Below are positions 33,240 to 41,075 of a stretch of DNA of 64,000 bases, piece after piece. The stretch covers positions 1-64,000 of the forward strand of contig JAUNDN010000010.1 in the NCBI GenBank assembly GCA_030526045.1, in the 5' to 3' direction. The stretch is from Bacillota bacterium (GTDB taxonomy: Bacteria > Bacillota > Clostridia > Lachnospirales > Lachnospiraceae). The notes beneath the pieces were generated by a model. It had not been told where the DNA came from. It worked only from the letters and a program-made list of their open reading frames with translations, and did not search any database. Position numbers and translations under genes: made by a program. Numbering within the stretch: position 1 is the first letter of the stretch; every line of letters starts with the position of its first letter.

Positions 33240-33558
33240 CTTTCATTCCTCCCTCAAATATGCGGTTAATCTTTGCCGCGTATTTTCTCCATTCACTTTC
33301 GTACAAATTAAGCTGTAGCCGTCCTTTTTCTGTCACCTTGTAATACCGCCTGTTCCTTCCGGCGCATTCCATATCATATACTTCCAGACACTCATCCTTC
33401 TGCAACCGCCTCAGCACCGGGTAAAGTGTGGATTCTGACAATTCGATCACGGTTCTGACATCCTGTGTGATCTTATATCCATATGCTCCCTCCGGTTCTC
33501 TTGATACCACCGCCAGAACGATAGCATCCAGAAGCGCTGCTCCTGTATTAAAGACCAT
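33232..33558 (-). CDS. PadR-family transcriptional repressor
   Basis: A 108-residue PadR regulator. LLDAIVLAVVSREPEGAYGYKITQDVRTVIELSESTLYPVLRRLQKDECLEVY contains the winged helix with the STLYPVLRRL signature, and the C-terminal helix LYESEWRKYAAKINRIF is the dimer part. It heads the operon with DUF1700, DUF4097 and the small membrane protein. The start follows AAAGGAG by eight bases. Its own promoter carries a very long palindrome (33613-33670) that should be its operator; hence negative self-regulation. Inducer unknown; cell-envelope drugs are known inducers for some PadR family members. Confidence 0.9.
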   Translation of the reverse strand: MVFNTGAALLDAIVLAVVSREPEGAYGYKITQDVRTVIELSESTLYPVLRRLQKDECLEVYDMECAGRNRRYYKVTEKGRLQLNLYESEWRKYAAKINRIFEGGMKDE

Positions 33559-33612
33559 TCCTCCTTCTCCTTTCTGACTGTATCTTCCTCCAAACTACAT
33601 TCTTATATTTAT

Positions 33613-33670
33613 AATATTATATGTCGTATAGTATTGTTGGTAACGTACATACTATACGTCATATAATATT
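33613..33670. promoter_or_regulatory. PadR operator: 22-bp inverted arms
   Basis: Two 22-base arms at 33613-33634 and 33649-33670 are inverted copies with one difference, separated by 14 bases. Each arm contains ATAGTAT and ATATTATA blocks and the inner half ACTATACG. The right arm includes the -10 box of the padR promoter, the other lies in the leader. Such size allows two PadR dimers or looping. Confidence 0.75.
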
Positions 33671-33679
33671 ATTTGTCAA
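33651..33679 (-). promoter_or_regulatory. Promoter of the padR operon
   Basis: TTGACA, 17 bases, TATAGT on the minus strand. The -10 lies within the right arm of the palindrome, so a bound repressor would cover the promoter. Confidence 0.8.
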
Positions 33680-33690
33680 TAGGTATATAT

Positions 33691-33728
33691 AAAAAAACTG
33701 ATGCATCTCTTATAACGATTTGCATCAG
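33691..33728 (-). terminator. Terminator after the hydroxy-acid oxidase gene
   Basis: CTGATGCA and TGCATCAG form an 8-bp stem, with a 15-base loop, followed on the minus strand by TTTTTTT. It is 32 bases after the stop of the hydroxy-acid oxidase. Confidence 0.75.
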
Positions 33729-33759
33729 CTTCTTTCCTCATTTAAATAGTTGTTTTCTA

Positions 33760-34785
33760 CTATTTTCTCCGGATCATATCACCGGTAATTTCCGCAATGC
33801 TGTGTGCACCACACATTGCCATGGTATCCTCCAATTCTCCATATAACTTGTCTATGTATAGCTTTACACCCTCTTCGCCACCGCCATAAACTGCGGTCAC
33901 AAACGGTCTTGCAATAATCACACCGTCAGCACCCATTGCCAATGCCTTGAAAACATCAACACCACTCCTGATGCCGCCATCAACCAGTATGGTCATACCG
34001 GAACCCTTCAGTGCCTCCACAATCTCAGGAAGTACTTCAGCGGTAGAAGGACATTGATCCAGAACTCTTCCTCCATGATTGGAGACTACAATTGCTGCTG
34101 CGCCTGCCTCTTTGGCTTTCCTGGCCCCTTTTACGGTAATTACGCCCTTTACGATAAAGGGAATCTCTACGCCTGCAATGATCTCCTTTAACTCCTCAAC
34201 TGTCTTACTTCCGGCCGGAGCCTCACAATTCTTTAAGAAAGGAAGCCCTGCTGCATCAATATCCATTGCTACGGCAAATGCCCCTGACTGCTTGACAAGC
34301 TCCATCTTCCCTGCCACCACTTCCCTGCTCCATGGTTTGATTGTTGGCACCCCTGCCCCCTTCATCTCACCGATTGCCTTAGCTGCTGAAATTACCACCT
34401 GGTCATTCGTGCCGTCACCGGTGAAAGCAGCAATCCCATTATCAGCACAAGCCTTTAGTAGCGTCCGGTTATAACTTAAGTCATCATATTTTTCCCCATA
34501 ATGCAAATTTACAGCACCTACCGGTCCGGCAAATACCGGCATTCGAAACGTCCTTCCAAAAAGCTTTACAGAAGTGTCTACTTTCTCATTGCTGCATATC
34601 GTATCCATGTTTACACGGATTTCCTGCCACTTCTCAAAATTTCTGATCGCACTGTCTCCGCTTCCCTTTGCCCCCGGTCCTGGTATTTGATTACTACAGG
34701 CTCTGCCATTACATACAGGACAAGCTTTACAGTATTTGCCGATTACATCTCTTGCTTCTTTGATTACTTCCTGGTAGTTTGTCAT
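33760..34785 (-). CDS. FMN-dependent alpha-hydroxy-acid oxidizing protein
   Basis: A 341-residue TIM-barrel flavoenzyme of the lactate oxidase/LldD/glycolate oxidase family. An N-terminal CKACPVCNGRAC Cys motif (residues about 19-30) is an extra feature seen in clostridial members. FMN and catalytic parts include MPVFAGPVGAVNL, PTIKPW, IVVSNHGGRVLD (catalytic His), ILVDGGIRSGVDVFKALAMGADGV and ARPFVTAVYGGG. The family oxidises L-lactate or other 2-hydroxy acids; in an anaerobe an electron-transfer partner other than oxygen is likely. The ATG at 34783-34785 follows AGAGG; a longer frame would run into the amylase gene. Confidence 0.85.
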   Translation of the reverse strand: MTNYQEVIKEARDVIGKYCKACPVCNGRACSNQIPGPGAKGSGDSAIRNFEKWQEIRVNMDTICSNEKVDTSVKLFGRTFRMPVFAGPVGAVNLHYGEKYDDLSYNRTLLKACADNGIAAFTGDGTNDQVVISAAKAIGEMKGAGVPTIKPWSREVVAGKMELVKQSGAFAVAMDIDAAGLPFLKNCEAPAGSKTVEELKEIIAGVEIPFIVKGVITVKGARKAKEAGAAAIVVSNHGGRVLDQCPSTAEVLPEIVEALKGSGMTILVDGGIRSGVDVFKALAMGADGVIIARPFVTAVYGGGEEGVKLYIDKLYGELEDTMAMCGAHSIAEITGDMIRRK

Positions 34786-34840
34786 TTCTTTTCCTCTCAT
34801 TCGTTTATTATTGTCTAATAAAGAGTAAATAACATAATCC

Positions 34841-36148
34841 CTACTCCGTCTTCCAGAAGAATGCACTGTAAGGGGGCAACTCACTTCCACCGCCAAAGTC
34901 ATGTTTCTCTCCGGTAATAAGATCAACTGCCGTACCGCAGCCGGCATCAAAATGCGCTATGTAAGGCTGATCCTCCGCATTGATAGCTACCAACACTCTT
35001 TCCCCGTCTGTTTTTCTCTCAAAAATACACTGTTTATTGGTGAGGACTACAGAACGGAAATCACCATAATTTAATGCCTTTGAATTTTTCTTTGCCTCTG
35101 CCAGTTTACTGATCCATTCAGAGAGCTCATTGAACACCGGTGCGTCAAAGCAAGCGCGCAGCGCCGGATCGCCTTCACTCTTATTCGCTTTTGCTCCCCA
35201 TTCACTTCCATAATATACACAGGGAATTCCCGGCATGCCAAAGCAAAGTGCATAGATAAGCGGCAAATGCTTTTCATTGGTTAATATGCTTGCAACTCTG
35301 GTCACATCGTGATTATCCACAAAGGACAGCATGTGCTTTCCCCGATAGAGTGTCCAGTTCTCCGGTCCGAACTGGCGAAGCAGAGAATGATTGATCTCAA
35401 ACATATTCATGCTGTTAAAGCTGGAATACAACCCCTTATAGCATTCATAATTGGTTGCGGAATGCAGCATACCATCATTCACCAACCGATTATAGTCTCC
35501 ATGAAGCATTTCTCCCAATAGGAAAAAGTCATTTTTCAATCCTTCCGTGTAGCTTCTTAATCTTCTGACGAAATTTTCATCCAGGCAGTACGCCACATCA
35601 AGTCTGAGCCCATCTATATCAAATTCCTCCACCCAGTACTTCACCGCATCCAGAATATGCTCTACGACCTCATTGTTTTGAAGATTCAGCTTGACAAGAT
35701 CATAATTTCCTTCCCAGCCCTCATACCAGAGTCCGTCATTATAGTTAGAATTGCCGCCAAGATTGATGCGAAACCAGTTAAGAAAAGGGGAGTTCTCTCT
35801 GTTCTTAATTACATCCTGGAACTGATAAAAACCTCTTCCGACATGGTTGAATACACCGTCTAATACCACCCGGATTCCGTTTTCATGGAGCTTTTTGCAT
35901 ACCTCCTTAAAATCCTCATTGGTTCCCAGACGGACATCAATCTTTTTATAATCTCTCGTATTATATCCATGTGTATCGGATTCAAACACCGGTGAAAAAT
36001 AAATTGCATTGATCCCCAGCTTTTTCATATGAGGAATCCATTCCTCAACCTTCCGGATCCTGCTTGTCAGCACTCCGTCATTTTCAAAAGGTGCCCCGCA
36101 AAAACCCAGGGGATAGATCTGATAAAAAACACTCTCATAAGCCCACAT
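34841..36148 (-). CDS. GH13 alpha-amylase family enzyme
   Basis: A 435-residue glycoside hydrolase of family 13, close to cyclomaltodextrinase/neopullulanase but without the N-terminal CBM34 domain. Conserved parts are AIYFSPVFESDTHGYNTRDY, VLDGVFNHVGRGF (region I), GLRLDVAYCLD (nucleophile Asp, region II), LLGEMLHGD (acid Glu, region III) and FVDNHDVTR (region IV). No signal peptide, so it acts on oligosaccharides taken up by the cell. GGAGG precedes the ATG. It fits with glycogen phosphorylase in starch and maltodextrin use, though the two are 26 kb apart. Confidence 0.9.
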   Translation of the reverse strand: MWAYESVFYQIYPLGFCGAPFENDGVLTSRIRKVEEWIPHMKKLGINAIYFSPVFESDTHGYNTRDYKKIDVRLGTNEDFKEVCKKLHENGIRVVLDGVFNHVGRGFYQFQDVIKNRENSPFLNWFRINLGGNSNYNDGLWYEGWEGNYDLVKLNLQNNEVVEHILDAVKYWVEEFDIDGLRLDVAYCLDENFVRRLRSYTEGLKNDFFLLGEMLHGDYNRLVNDGMLHSATNYECYKGLYSSFNSMNMFEINHSLLRQFGPENWTLYRGKHMLSFVDNHDVTRVASILTNEKHLPLIYALCFGMPGIPCVYYGSEWGAKANKSEGDPALRACFDAPVFNELSEWISKLAEAKKNSKALNYGDFRSVVLTNKQCIFERKTDGERVLVAINAEDQPYIAHFDAGCGTAVDLITGEKHDFGGGSELPPYSAFFWKTE

Positions 36149-36442
36149 CTTCCTGCCTCCTGTTATTTTAGCCTTAGTACTCCTTTACTTATTAAATACA
36201 ATTCGCCAAATACGCTTATAACAGTTTACCATATTTTCGGCCTTCTGTATATGTTTTTCACTGATGGACATGCCGGTTTCACCTCAAAAACGGAATTGGT
36301 CAATTTTACCCTTCCCACTATTGACCAGATAAGTATTTTTTCATTTTTGAATTTTTCAACTTGCATTTTTTCTCCAAAAAACAACTATCATTTTTTTAAT
36401 GTAAATAGCAAAAATCTAAAGAAATCCCCAATTTCCACATAG

Positions 36443-36451
36443 TTATCCACA
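36443..36451 (+). promoter_or_regulatory. DnaA box match (TTATCCACA)
   Basis: An exact consensus DnaA box followed by AATG, in an AT-rich spacer. By itself a 9-mer is not strong evidence, but a second exact copy lies 166 bases on. Confidence 0.35.
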
Positions 36452-36617
36452 ATGACGTTTATGTCATATTTTATGACTTTACCACTTTTTTCTACAAGAA
36501 ACGACGTCACTTATCAAAAAAACTTTCATTTTGCATTTTCTCTCCCACTTTTTATTCATTTTTTCTGTTTTTTGTGACATCATACTACTTTTTTCACACG
36601 AAACGGATAATGAGAAG

Positions 36618-36626
36618 TTATCCACA
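36618..36626 (+). promoter_or_regulatory. DnaA box match (TTATCCACA)
   Basis: The second exact TTATCCACA, in the same orientation as the first, lying four bases before the helicase stop codon. It shares AGTTATCCACA with the first copy. Confidence 0.35.
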
Positions 36627-36629
36627 TAG

Positions 36630-39134
36630 CTATAGCCACTCATCCCAGAAGCGTTCCACTCTGCGCTCAATTTGTTCCAGGGATACCCTCTCATATTCTT
36701 CCCATTCTCTGGGAAACATCCTAAGATAGGGTAATGTTAAGAATCGTTCGTCAAGAAGAATTACAACTCCCACATCCTCCACGGTTCTGATCACTCTTCC
36801 TGCCGCCTGCAAAACCTTGTTCATGCCGGGATACCGATAGGCATAGTCAAACCCGTTATCCCCCTGCGCATCAAAATACTGCTTCAGAATTTCGCGCTCA
36901 GTACATACCTGCGGGAGACCGGTTCCTACAATGACAGCTCCGATCAGACTATCATTCTTAAGGTCAATTCCTTCACTGAATATTCCTCCCATCACGCAGA
37001 AGCCCAGCAGGGATTTCTCCTCCTCAACTTCAATATCCATATGGATGACATCCAGAAGCTCCTCCATTTCAGGCCTCACCGCTCCGGCTTTTGCGCCTCC
37101 CGCTACTTCCGCTCCGTGAAAGCGCATCAGAAAAGCTTCCCTGCTCTCTTCATCCATATATTCCTCCTGAATCAGACATTCAACCGTTTCAGGCTGCAGG
37201 AAATAATTGCAGTATATATCATATACATTCTTTAGGAATGCATGAGAAGGAAAGAAAATCATATAATTTCCTTCCCGCCTGCTGACCACCTTATGAATAT
37301 AAGCGGCAATATTGTAATATTCCATATCTGAGCGTCTGGTAAACTTACTGGTCACATCGTCCGCTATAAACAATCCTTTCTTTCGAGGATCAAAAACAGA
37401 TCTGGCATATACCTCATAATCTCCCTCATCTGCCCCCAGAAGCCGCTTATAATACTGAATGGGAAGCAGTGTAGCCGAAAACAGGATAGTGCTTCTTCCC
37501 CGCATCATACACTCCCGCAAATTTTTAGAAGGGTTCACACAAAACAGCTTGATGAAGAATCCTCCCTCCGGCTCTAACTGTGTATAAATTACATAGTTTG
37601 CATCCAGCTTGTCACTGATCAGTAGAAAATGAGATATCTCAAAATAAAACTCCAGTATTTCCTTTCTTACCGGGCTTTCCTCATGCTCCTCCAGATAGGT
37701 CTCCATGATACCGGACAGCCGTACCACCGCCCTAATAAACGGCGATACCTCCTCCTCATCCAGGTATTCGAAATCCTCACAGGCTCTTTTCAGCTCCAAA
37801 AGCTCTTTATTACACCTTTCAAGCTGATGAACCATTTTGCTGTCATATTCCTTCACACTCTTTTTGAGCGCCAGGAAATCTTCTTTGTATAGAACCGCAC
37901 TGTACATTTCCCGACCGCGGTCTACCAGATTGTGTGCCTCATCAATCAGAAAAATGTAGTCCTCCCGGACACCTTCTGTAAAGAAACGCTTCAGGTAAAC
38001 ATGCGGATCAAACAGATAGTTGTAATCACAGATCACTGCATCCGCAAACAGACTCATATCCAGACACATTTCAAAGGGACATACCTGATGCTCTTTCGCA
38101 TAAGTCTCTATTGTCTCACGATTGAAATTATCCGAATGAGTCAACAAATCATAGATTGCATCGTTAATGCGATCATAGTGTCCCTTCGCGTAAGGGCAGT
38201 ATTCAGGGTTGCATTCGGTTTCATCCATAAAACAGATTTTGTCCTTAGCAGTCAATATAACAGATTTTAATTTCAAGCCTTTCTGACGCATCAGTTCTAT
38301 TGCATCATCCGCCACCGTTCTGGTGATTGTCTTTGCTGTCAGGTAAAAAATCTTCTGTCCTCTCCCCTCACCCATGGACATTACTGCCGGAAAAAGCGTA
38401 GAGATCGTCTTGCCGACTCCTGTCGGTGCCTCTATGAACAGCTTTTTCTTATGATAAATCGTCTGATATACATAAGTGACAAGCTCCTTCTGTCCTTCCC
38501 TATAGGGAAAGGGAAATGACAGTCCTTTAATGGATTTCTGTCTGGCGCTCTGCCATTCAAACTGGAAATCCGCCCACTTCCGATACTGTGTCATCACACC
38601 CTGAAACCACTCAGTCAATTCCTCCATGTCATATTCAAAATGAAAATACTTAATTTCCTCTGTATCAATGTTACAGTAGGTCATCCGCACCCGGACATGA
38701 CGCAGTTCGTTCTGCATGCCATAAATGTAGGCATAACACTTCGCCTGCGCCAGATGTACCGGAGCTGCTTCCTTCAACTTATGCAACTCCCTGTAGGTTC
38801 CCTTTATTTCATCGATTGTAACGGTCACGCAGTCACGGTACGATGCCGGTACTGTATCATCGCTAAGCTCCGGTACCTGTGCGAAATCACCTGAAGGCTG
38901 AATAATAATGCCGTCAGCACGCCCTTCTACCCTGATATCATATTTTTCGGTATGATAAATATAGCGCAGCACAACCTCCGCATGATACTCACTGCCCATA
39001 CGCCGCTGTATCATCCGGTGAACCCTGCCGCCCTCCTGCATGGCATTATCGGGCGTAGCTGCTCTTCTATTGTCAATATTACCGGAGCGCAGAATAAATT
39101 CCACCAAACTCCTTACCGAAATTTGAATTTCCAT
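36630..39134 (-). CDS. PD-(D/E)XK nuclease - DinG/Rad3 helicase fusion
   Basis: An 834-residue protein. Residues 1-165 look like a PD-(D/E)XK nuclease domain of the RecB/Cas4 type: VEGRADGI (Asp), VTIDEIKGT (E-x-K) and HLAQAKCYAYIYG (Q...Y motif). Residues 200-834 are a superfamily 2 helicase of the DinG/XPD group: Walker A APTGVGKT, DEAH motif IDEAHNLVDR, and four Cys (KDKICF, TECNPEYC, QVCPFEMC) in the position of the iron-sulfur cluster. Such enzymes unwind damaged DNA. I start at the ATG at 39132-39134; the longer frame would overlap the TetR gene. It is 16 bases after that gene and probably co-transcribed. Confidence 0.85.
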   Translation of the reverse strand: MEIQISVRSLVEFILRSGNIDNRRAATPDNAMQEGGRVHRMIQRRMGSEYHAEVVLRYIYHTEKYDIRVEGRADGIIIQPSGDFAQVPELSDDTVPASYRDCVTVTIDEIKGTYRELHKLKEAAPVHLAQAKCYAYIYGMQNELRHVRVRMTYCNIDTEEIKYFHFEYDMEELTEWFQGVMTQYRKWADFQFEWQSARQKSIKGLSFPFPYREGQKELVTYVYQTIYHKKKLFIEAPTGVGKTISTLFPAVMSMGEGRGQKIFYLTAKTITRTVADDAIELMRQKGLKLKSVILTAKDKICFMDETECNPEYCPYAKGHYDRINDAIYDLLTHSDNFNRETIETYAKEHQVCPFEMCLDMSLFADAVICDYNYLFDPHVYLKRFFTEGVREDYIFLIDEAHNLVDRGREMYSAVLYKEDFLALKKSVKEYDSKMVHQLERCNKELLELKRACEDFEYLDEEEVSPFIRAVVRLSGIMETYLEEHEESPVRKEILEFYFEISHFLLISDKLDANYVIYTQLEPEGGFFIKLFCVNPSKNLRECMMRGRSTILFSATLLPIQYYKRLLGADEGDYEVYARSVFDPRKKGLFIADDVTSKFTRRSDMEYYNIAAYIHKVVSRREGNYMIFFPSHAFLKNVYDIYCNYFLQPETVECLIQEEYMDEESREAFLMRFHGAEVAGGAKAGAVRPEMEELLDVIHMDIEVEEEKSLLGFCVMGGIFSEGIDLKNDSLIGAVIVGTGLPQVCTEREILKQYFDAQGDNGFDYAYRYPGMNKVLQAAGRVIRTVEDVGVVILLDERFLTLPYLRMFPREWEEYERVSLEQIERRVERFWDEWL

Positions 39135-39150
39135 AGACTCTTTCTTCTCT

Positions 39151-39711
39151 TTAGATTTTCTCAAGCAGACCGCCAAAAACCTCAGTCAGCAGTGATTCAA
39201 TTTCCTCCGCCGAAAAATGGCAAACGTTAGTTGCACAAAGGCTGGCAATCCCATGTGTATAAATCCATAAATGCCTGTATAAGCGCTTCGCCTTTTCCCT
39301 TTCCAGCTGATATTCATCCTCAACTGATTGAAGGATTCTTTCATAATTATCATCAAGCAGCATCAAAGTGTGCTCTACATCATTTTCCGGCTCCTGCTCA
39401 TTCATAAACAAGAGCTGAAACAGCTTCGGTTCTCTTATTGCAAATTGAATGTACGCAATGCCGACGCCTTTAAATGCTGCTTTCTGTCCAAGACCTTTTT
39501 CTACATATTGCCTATAAATTGCTTTTGCCGCTGTCTTGATCTGTTCATGTACCTCTTCCATATTTTCAAAGACAGTAAAGATCGGCCTGGCTGAGCTTCC
39601 CAATCTTTCTCCCAGTTCCCTTGCCGTGACAGCAGCAATCCCATTCTCTCTCACGATTTGAAGTGCTGAAGTAATAATTTCTTCTCTTGTAAACTTAGCT
39701 TTCGGCGGCAT
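39151..39711 (-). CDS. TetR/AcrR-family regulator
   Basis: A 186-residue TetR regulator. The helix-turn-helix is FTREEIITSALQIVRENGIAAVTARELGERLGSSARPIFTVFENMEEVHE (residues 5-55), with PIFTVF in place of the common PxLYxHF. The rest is the ligand-binding domain. The ATG at 39709-39711 follows AAGGAG by six bases. The gene leads the nuclease-helicase gene by 16 bases, so it may regulate it, or it may be autoregulated. The ligand is unknown; a DNA-repair gene under TetR control is unusual. Confidence 0.85.
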   Translation of the reverse strand: MPPKAKFTREEIITSALQIVRENGIAAVTARELGERLGSSARPIFTVFENMEEVHEQIKTAAKAIYRQYVEKGLGQKAAFKGVGIAYIQFAIREPKLFQLLFMNEQEPENDVEHTLMLLDDNYERILQSVEDEYQLEREKAKRLYRHLWIYTHGIASLCATNVCHFSAEEIESLLTEVFGGLLEKI

Positions 39712-39753
39712 TTCGTTCTCCTTTTGCAACATCCGTTTTAAATCATTTGATTC

Positions 39754-39782
39754 ATTCTATTGTTTTCTGTAGCTTCTGTCAA
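39754..39782 (-). promoter_or_regulatory. Promoter of the tetR-helicase unit
   Basis: TTGACA, 17 bases, TAGAAT on the minus strand, 43 bases before the TetR ATG. A short palindromic part (AATCATTTGATT) between -10 and start could be the operator. Confidence 0.75.
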
Positions 39783-39835
39783 GCTATGCCCCGCTGTAAC
39801 GCCGTTCTTCGGTGTTTGCAAACCGTCCTTCTGAC

Positions 39836-39874
39836 TAAAAATGCCGCTTAATCAACAACATGATCAAACGGCAT
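39836..39874 (-). terminator. Terminator after the HPr-like gene
   Basis: A stem with outer arms ATGCCG/CGGCAT and an inner part made of TTTGATCA and TGATTAAG is followed on the minus strand by TTTTTAG. It is 30 bases after the stop of the HPr-like gene. Confidence 0.7.
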
Positions 39875-39904
39875 CTCTTATCTCTTCGTATTCCTATTTT
39901 TGGC

Positions 39905-40132
39905 TTAGCAAGCCACTGCAAAATGATTCATAAACTTCTCAAACTCACTGTTATAGCCATTGTAAGTCACTGTTAATGTCTGGCTCAAATCAAGTCCCAG
40001 CACTCCCACAATAGACTTGGCGTCAACAGTAAATCTGTTGTATGAGATATCAATATCAAAATCGCATTTGCAGGCTGCTTCCACAAAATCCTTTACCTCA
40101 TCCAGTCTGATTTTAATTCTACGCTGCACCAT
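39905..40132 (-). CDS. HPr-fold (Crh-like) protein without catalytic His
   Basis: A 75-residue protein of the HPr family. FTVDAKSIVGVLGLDLSQTL matches the HPr segment around Ser-46 (AKSIMGVMSL), so the site for HPr kinase is kept. The GLHARPA loop with phosphorylatable His-15 is lost (IRLDEVKDFVEAACKC instead), as it is in Bacillus Crh, where Gln replaces His. It is therefore unlikely to carry phosphate for sugar uptake and may serve as a CcpA co-regulator or in another role. The ATG at 40130-40132 follows AAAGG. It is monocistronic, followed by a terminator. Confidence 0.75.
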   Translation of the reverse strand: MVQRRIKIRLDEVKDFVEAACKCDFDIDISYNRFTVDAKSIVGVLGLDLSQTLTVTYNGYNSEFEKFMNHFAVAC

Positions 40133-40282
40133 CCTTATCACCTTTCCTTCGCAAAAAAATGCAGATAGTAAAAACGTTTTCTTGTATCATTTTCAAAGAT
40201 TACCACCATATTTGGTATTTGTAAAGTATTTTTTGCAGAACAATTTCCATTATTTACCTTATTTCATTATATATTTTCATAT

Positions 40283-41065
40283 TCAACGAAACTCCGTCAT
40301 ATACTTACGATACCGTAGGGGAAGCATATTTCTCTGCAGACCAAGATTCCCACGTTCCTTTATTGCTATTGTATGAAAGAAATGTGTGAACAGTTCACTG
40401 TACTTTTTCTCCTCTGCTGAGAGAACATGGTCAGGATGTTCCATCCCCTCCTCTCCATATACCAGGTACCAATCCTTTCCCGAAGGATGCATGGCATAGA
40501 TATTTCTTATTTCATCATAAATAACAAAATTTTCTAACGGAAGCCTGTCCGCAAAATGCGGAACGATAAAGGTAATCAGATTATTTTTCGGTCCGATGGG
40601 TGCATACAAAATGCCATTTTCCAATTCATAAAAGCGCAGAAATTCCACGTGAAAATGTGCCTCATTAGCAGTAAATCTCGCCAGTTCAAATACTCTGTGT
40701 ATATAGGGATTCGCCAGATTTCCCATAACCGCCTTTCGATTCTTCATCTGAAATCCTGCAACAATTGTTTTGTAAATTGCCTCGCCCTTATCCGGCTCTC
40801 CGGAAGCCAGCGCCCGGCAGATAGATAAATAAGTCTCCTGTCCGAATTCCCTCACGATGGTTCTTGCCACCTTTGCCGCCTTAGTTTCATCAGGTGTGCA
40901 GTTCAAATACTCAGCAAAAAGCCGGTAATTCTCATCCTCTCCTACACAGATATGTATCTGCTCATGAGGTTTCTTTAATAAATAGGCATCATAAACCCCG
41001 GTAAATATTCCTTCCAGGGAATCCTCGCATACCAGATAATACTCGTTTACACCCATAATCAGCAT
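40283..41065 (-). CDS. TIGR03915/DUF4130 putative DNA-repair protein (UDG-linked)
   Basis: A 260-residue protein of the TIGR03915 family, which in many species is paired with the radical SAM protein at its 5' side and contains a DUF4130 domain sometimes fused to uracil-DNA glycosylase. Typical landmarks are LVCEDSLEGIFTGVYDAY, VARTIVREFGQETYLSICRALASGEPDKGEAIYKTI, and FHVEFLRFYELENGILYAPIGPKNNLITFIVPHFADRLPLENFVIYD. No glycosylase domain is fused here. Of two close starts I choose 41063-41065 (AAGGA six bases before); ATG at 41054-41056 is the alternative. It begins right after the radical SAM stop and thus belongs to the rarA operon. Confidence 0.8.
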   Translation of the reverse strand: MLIMGVNEYYLVCEDSLEGIFTGVYDAYLLKKPHEQIHICVGEDENYRLFAEYLNCTPDETKAAKVARTIVREFGQETYLSICRALASGEPDKGEAIYKTIVAGFQMKNRKAVMGNLANPYIHRVFELARFTANEAHFHVEFLRFYELENGILYAPIGPKNNLITFIVPHFADRLPLENFVIYDEIRNIYAMHPSGKDWYLVYGEEGMEHPDHVLSAEEKKYSELFTHFFHTIAIKERGNLGLQRNMLPLRYRKYMTEFR

Positions 41066-41075
41066 CCGCCTTCCT

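Larger units (their letters stand above)
36149..36629. other. AT-rich spacer with two DnaA-box sequences
   Basis: No gene is supported in these 481 bases, which are strongly A+T-rich with many T-runs. The exact DnaA box TTATCCACA occurs at 36443-36451 and 36618-36626 in the same orientation, and TTTCCACAT precedes the first one at 36433. The spacer probably also contains the GH13 promoter and the end of the helicase transcript, but no strong hairpin with a T-tract was seen. There is no dnaA, dnaN or recF nearby, so this is not obviously the chromosomal origin. Confidence 0.5.

Noticed and set aside
36149..36629. Chromosomal replication origin
   Set aside because: Only two exact DnaA boxes and no dnaA, dnaN, recF or rpmH nearby; evidence is too weak.
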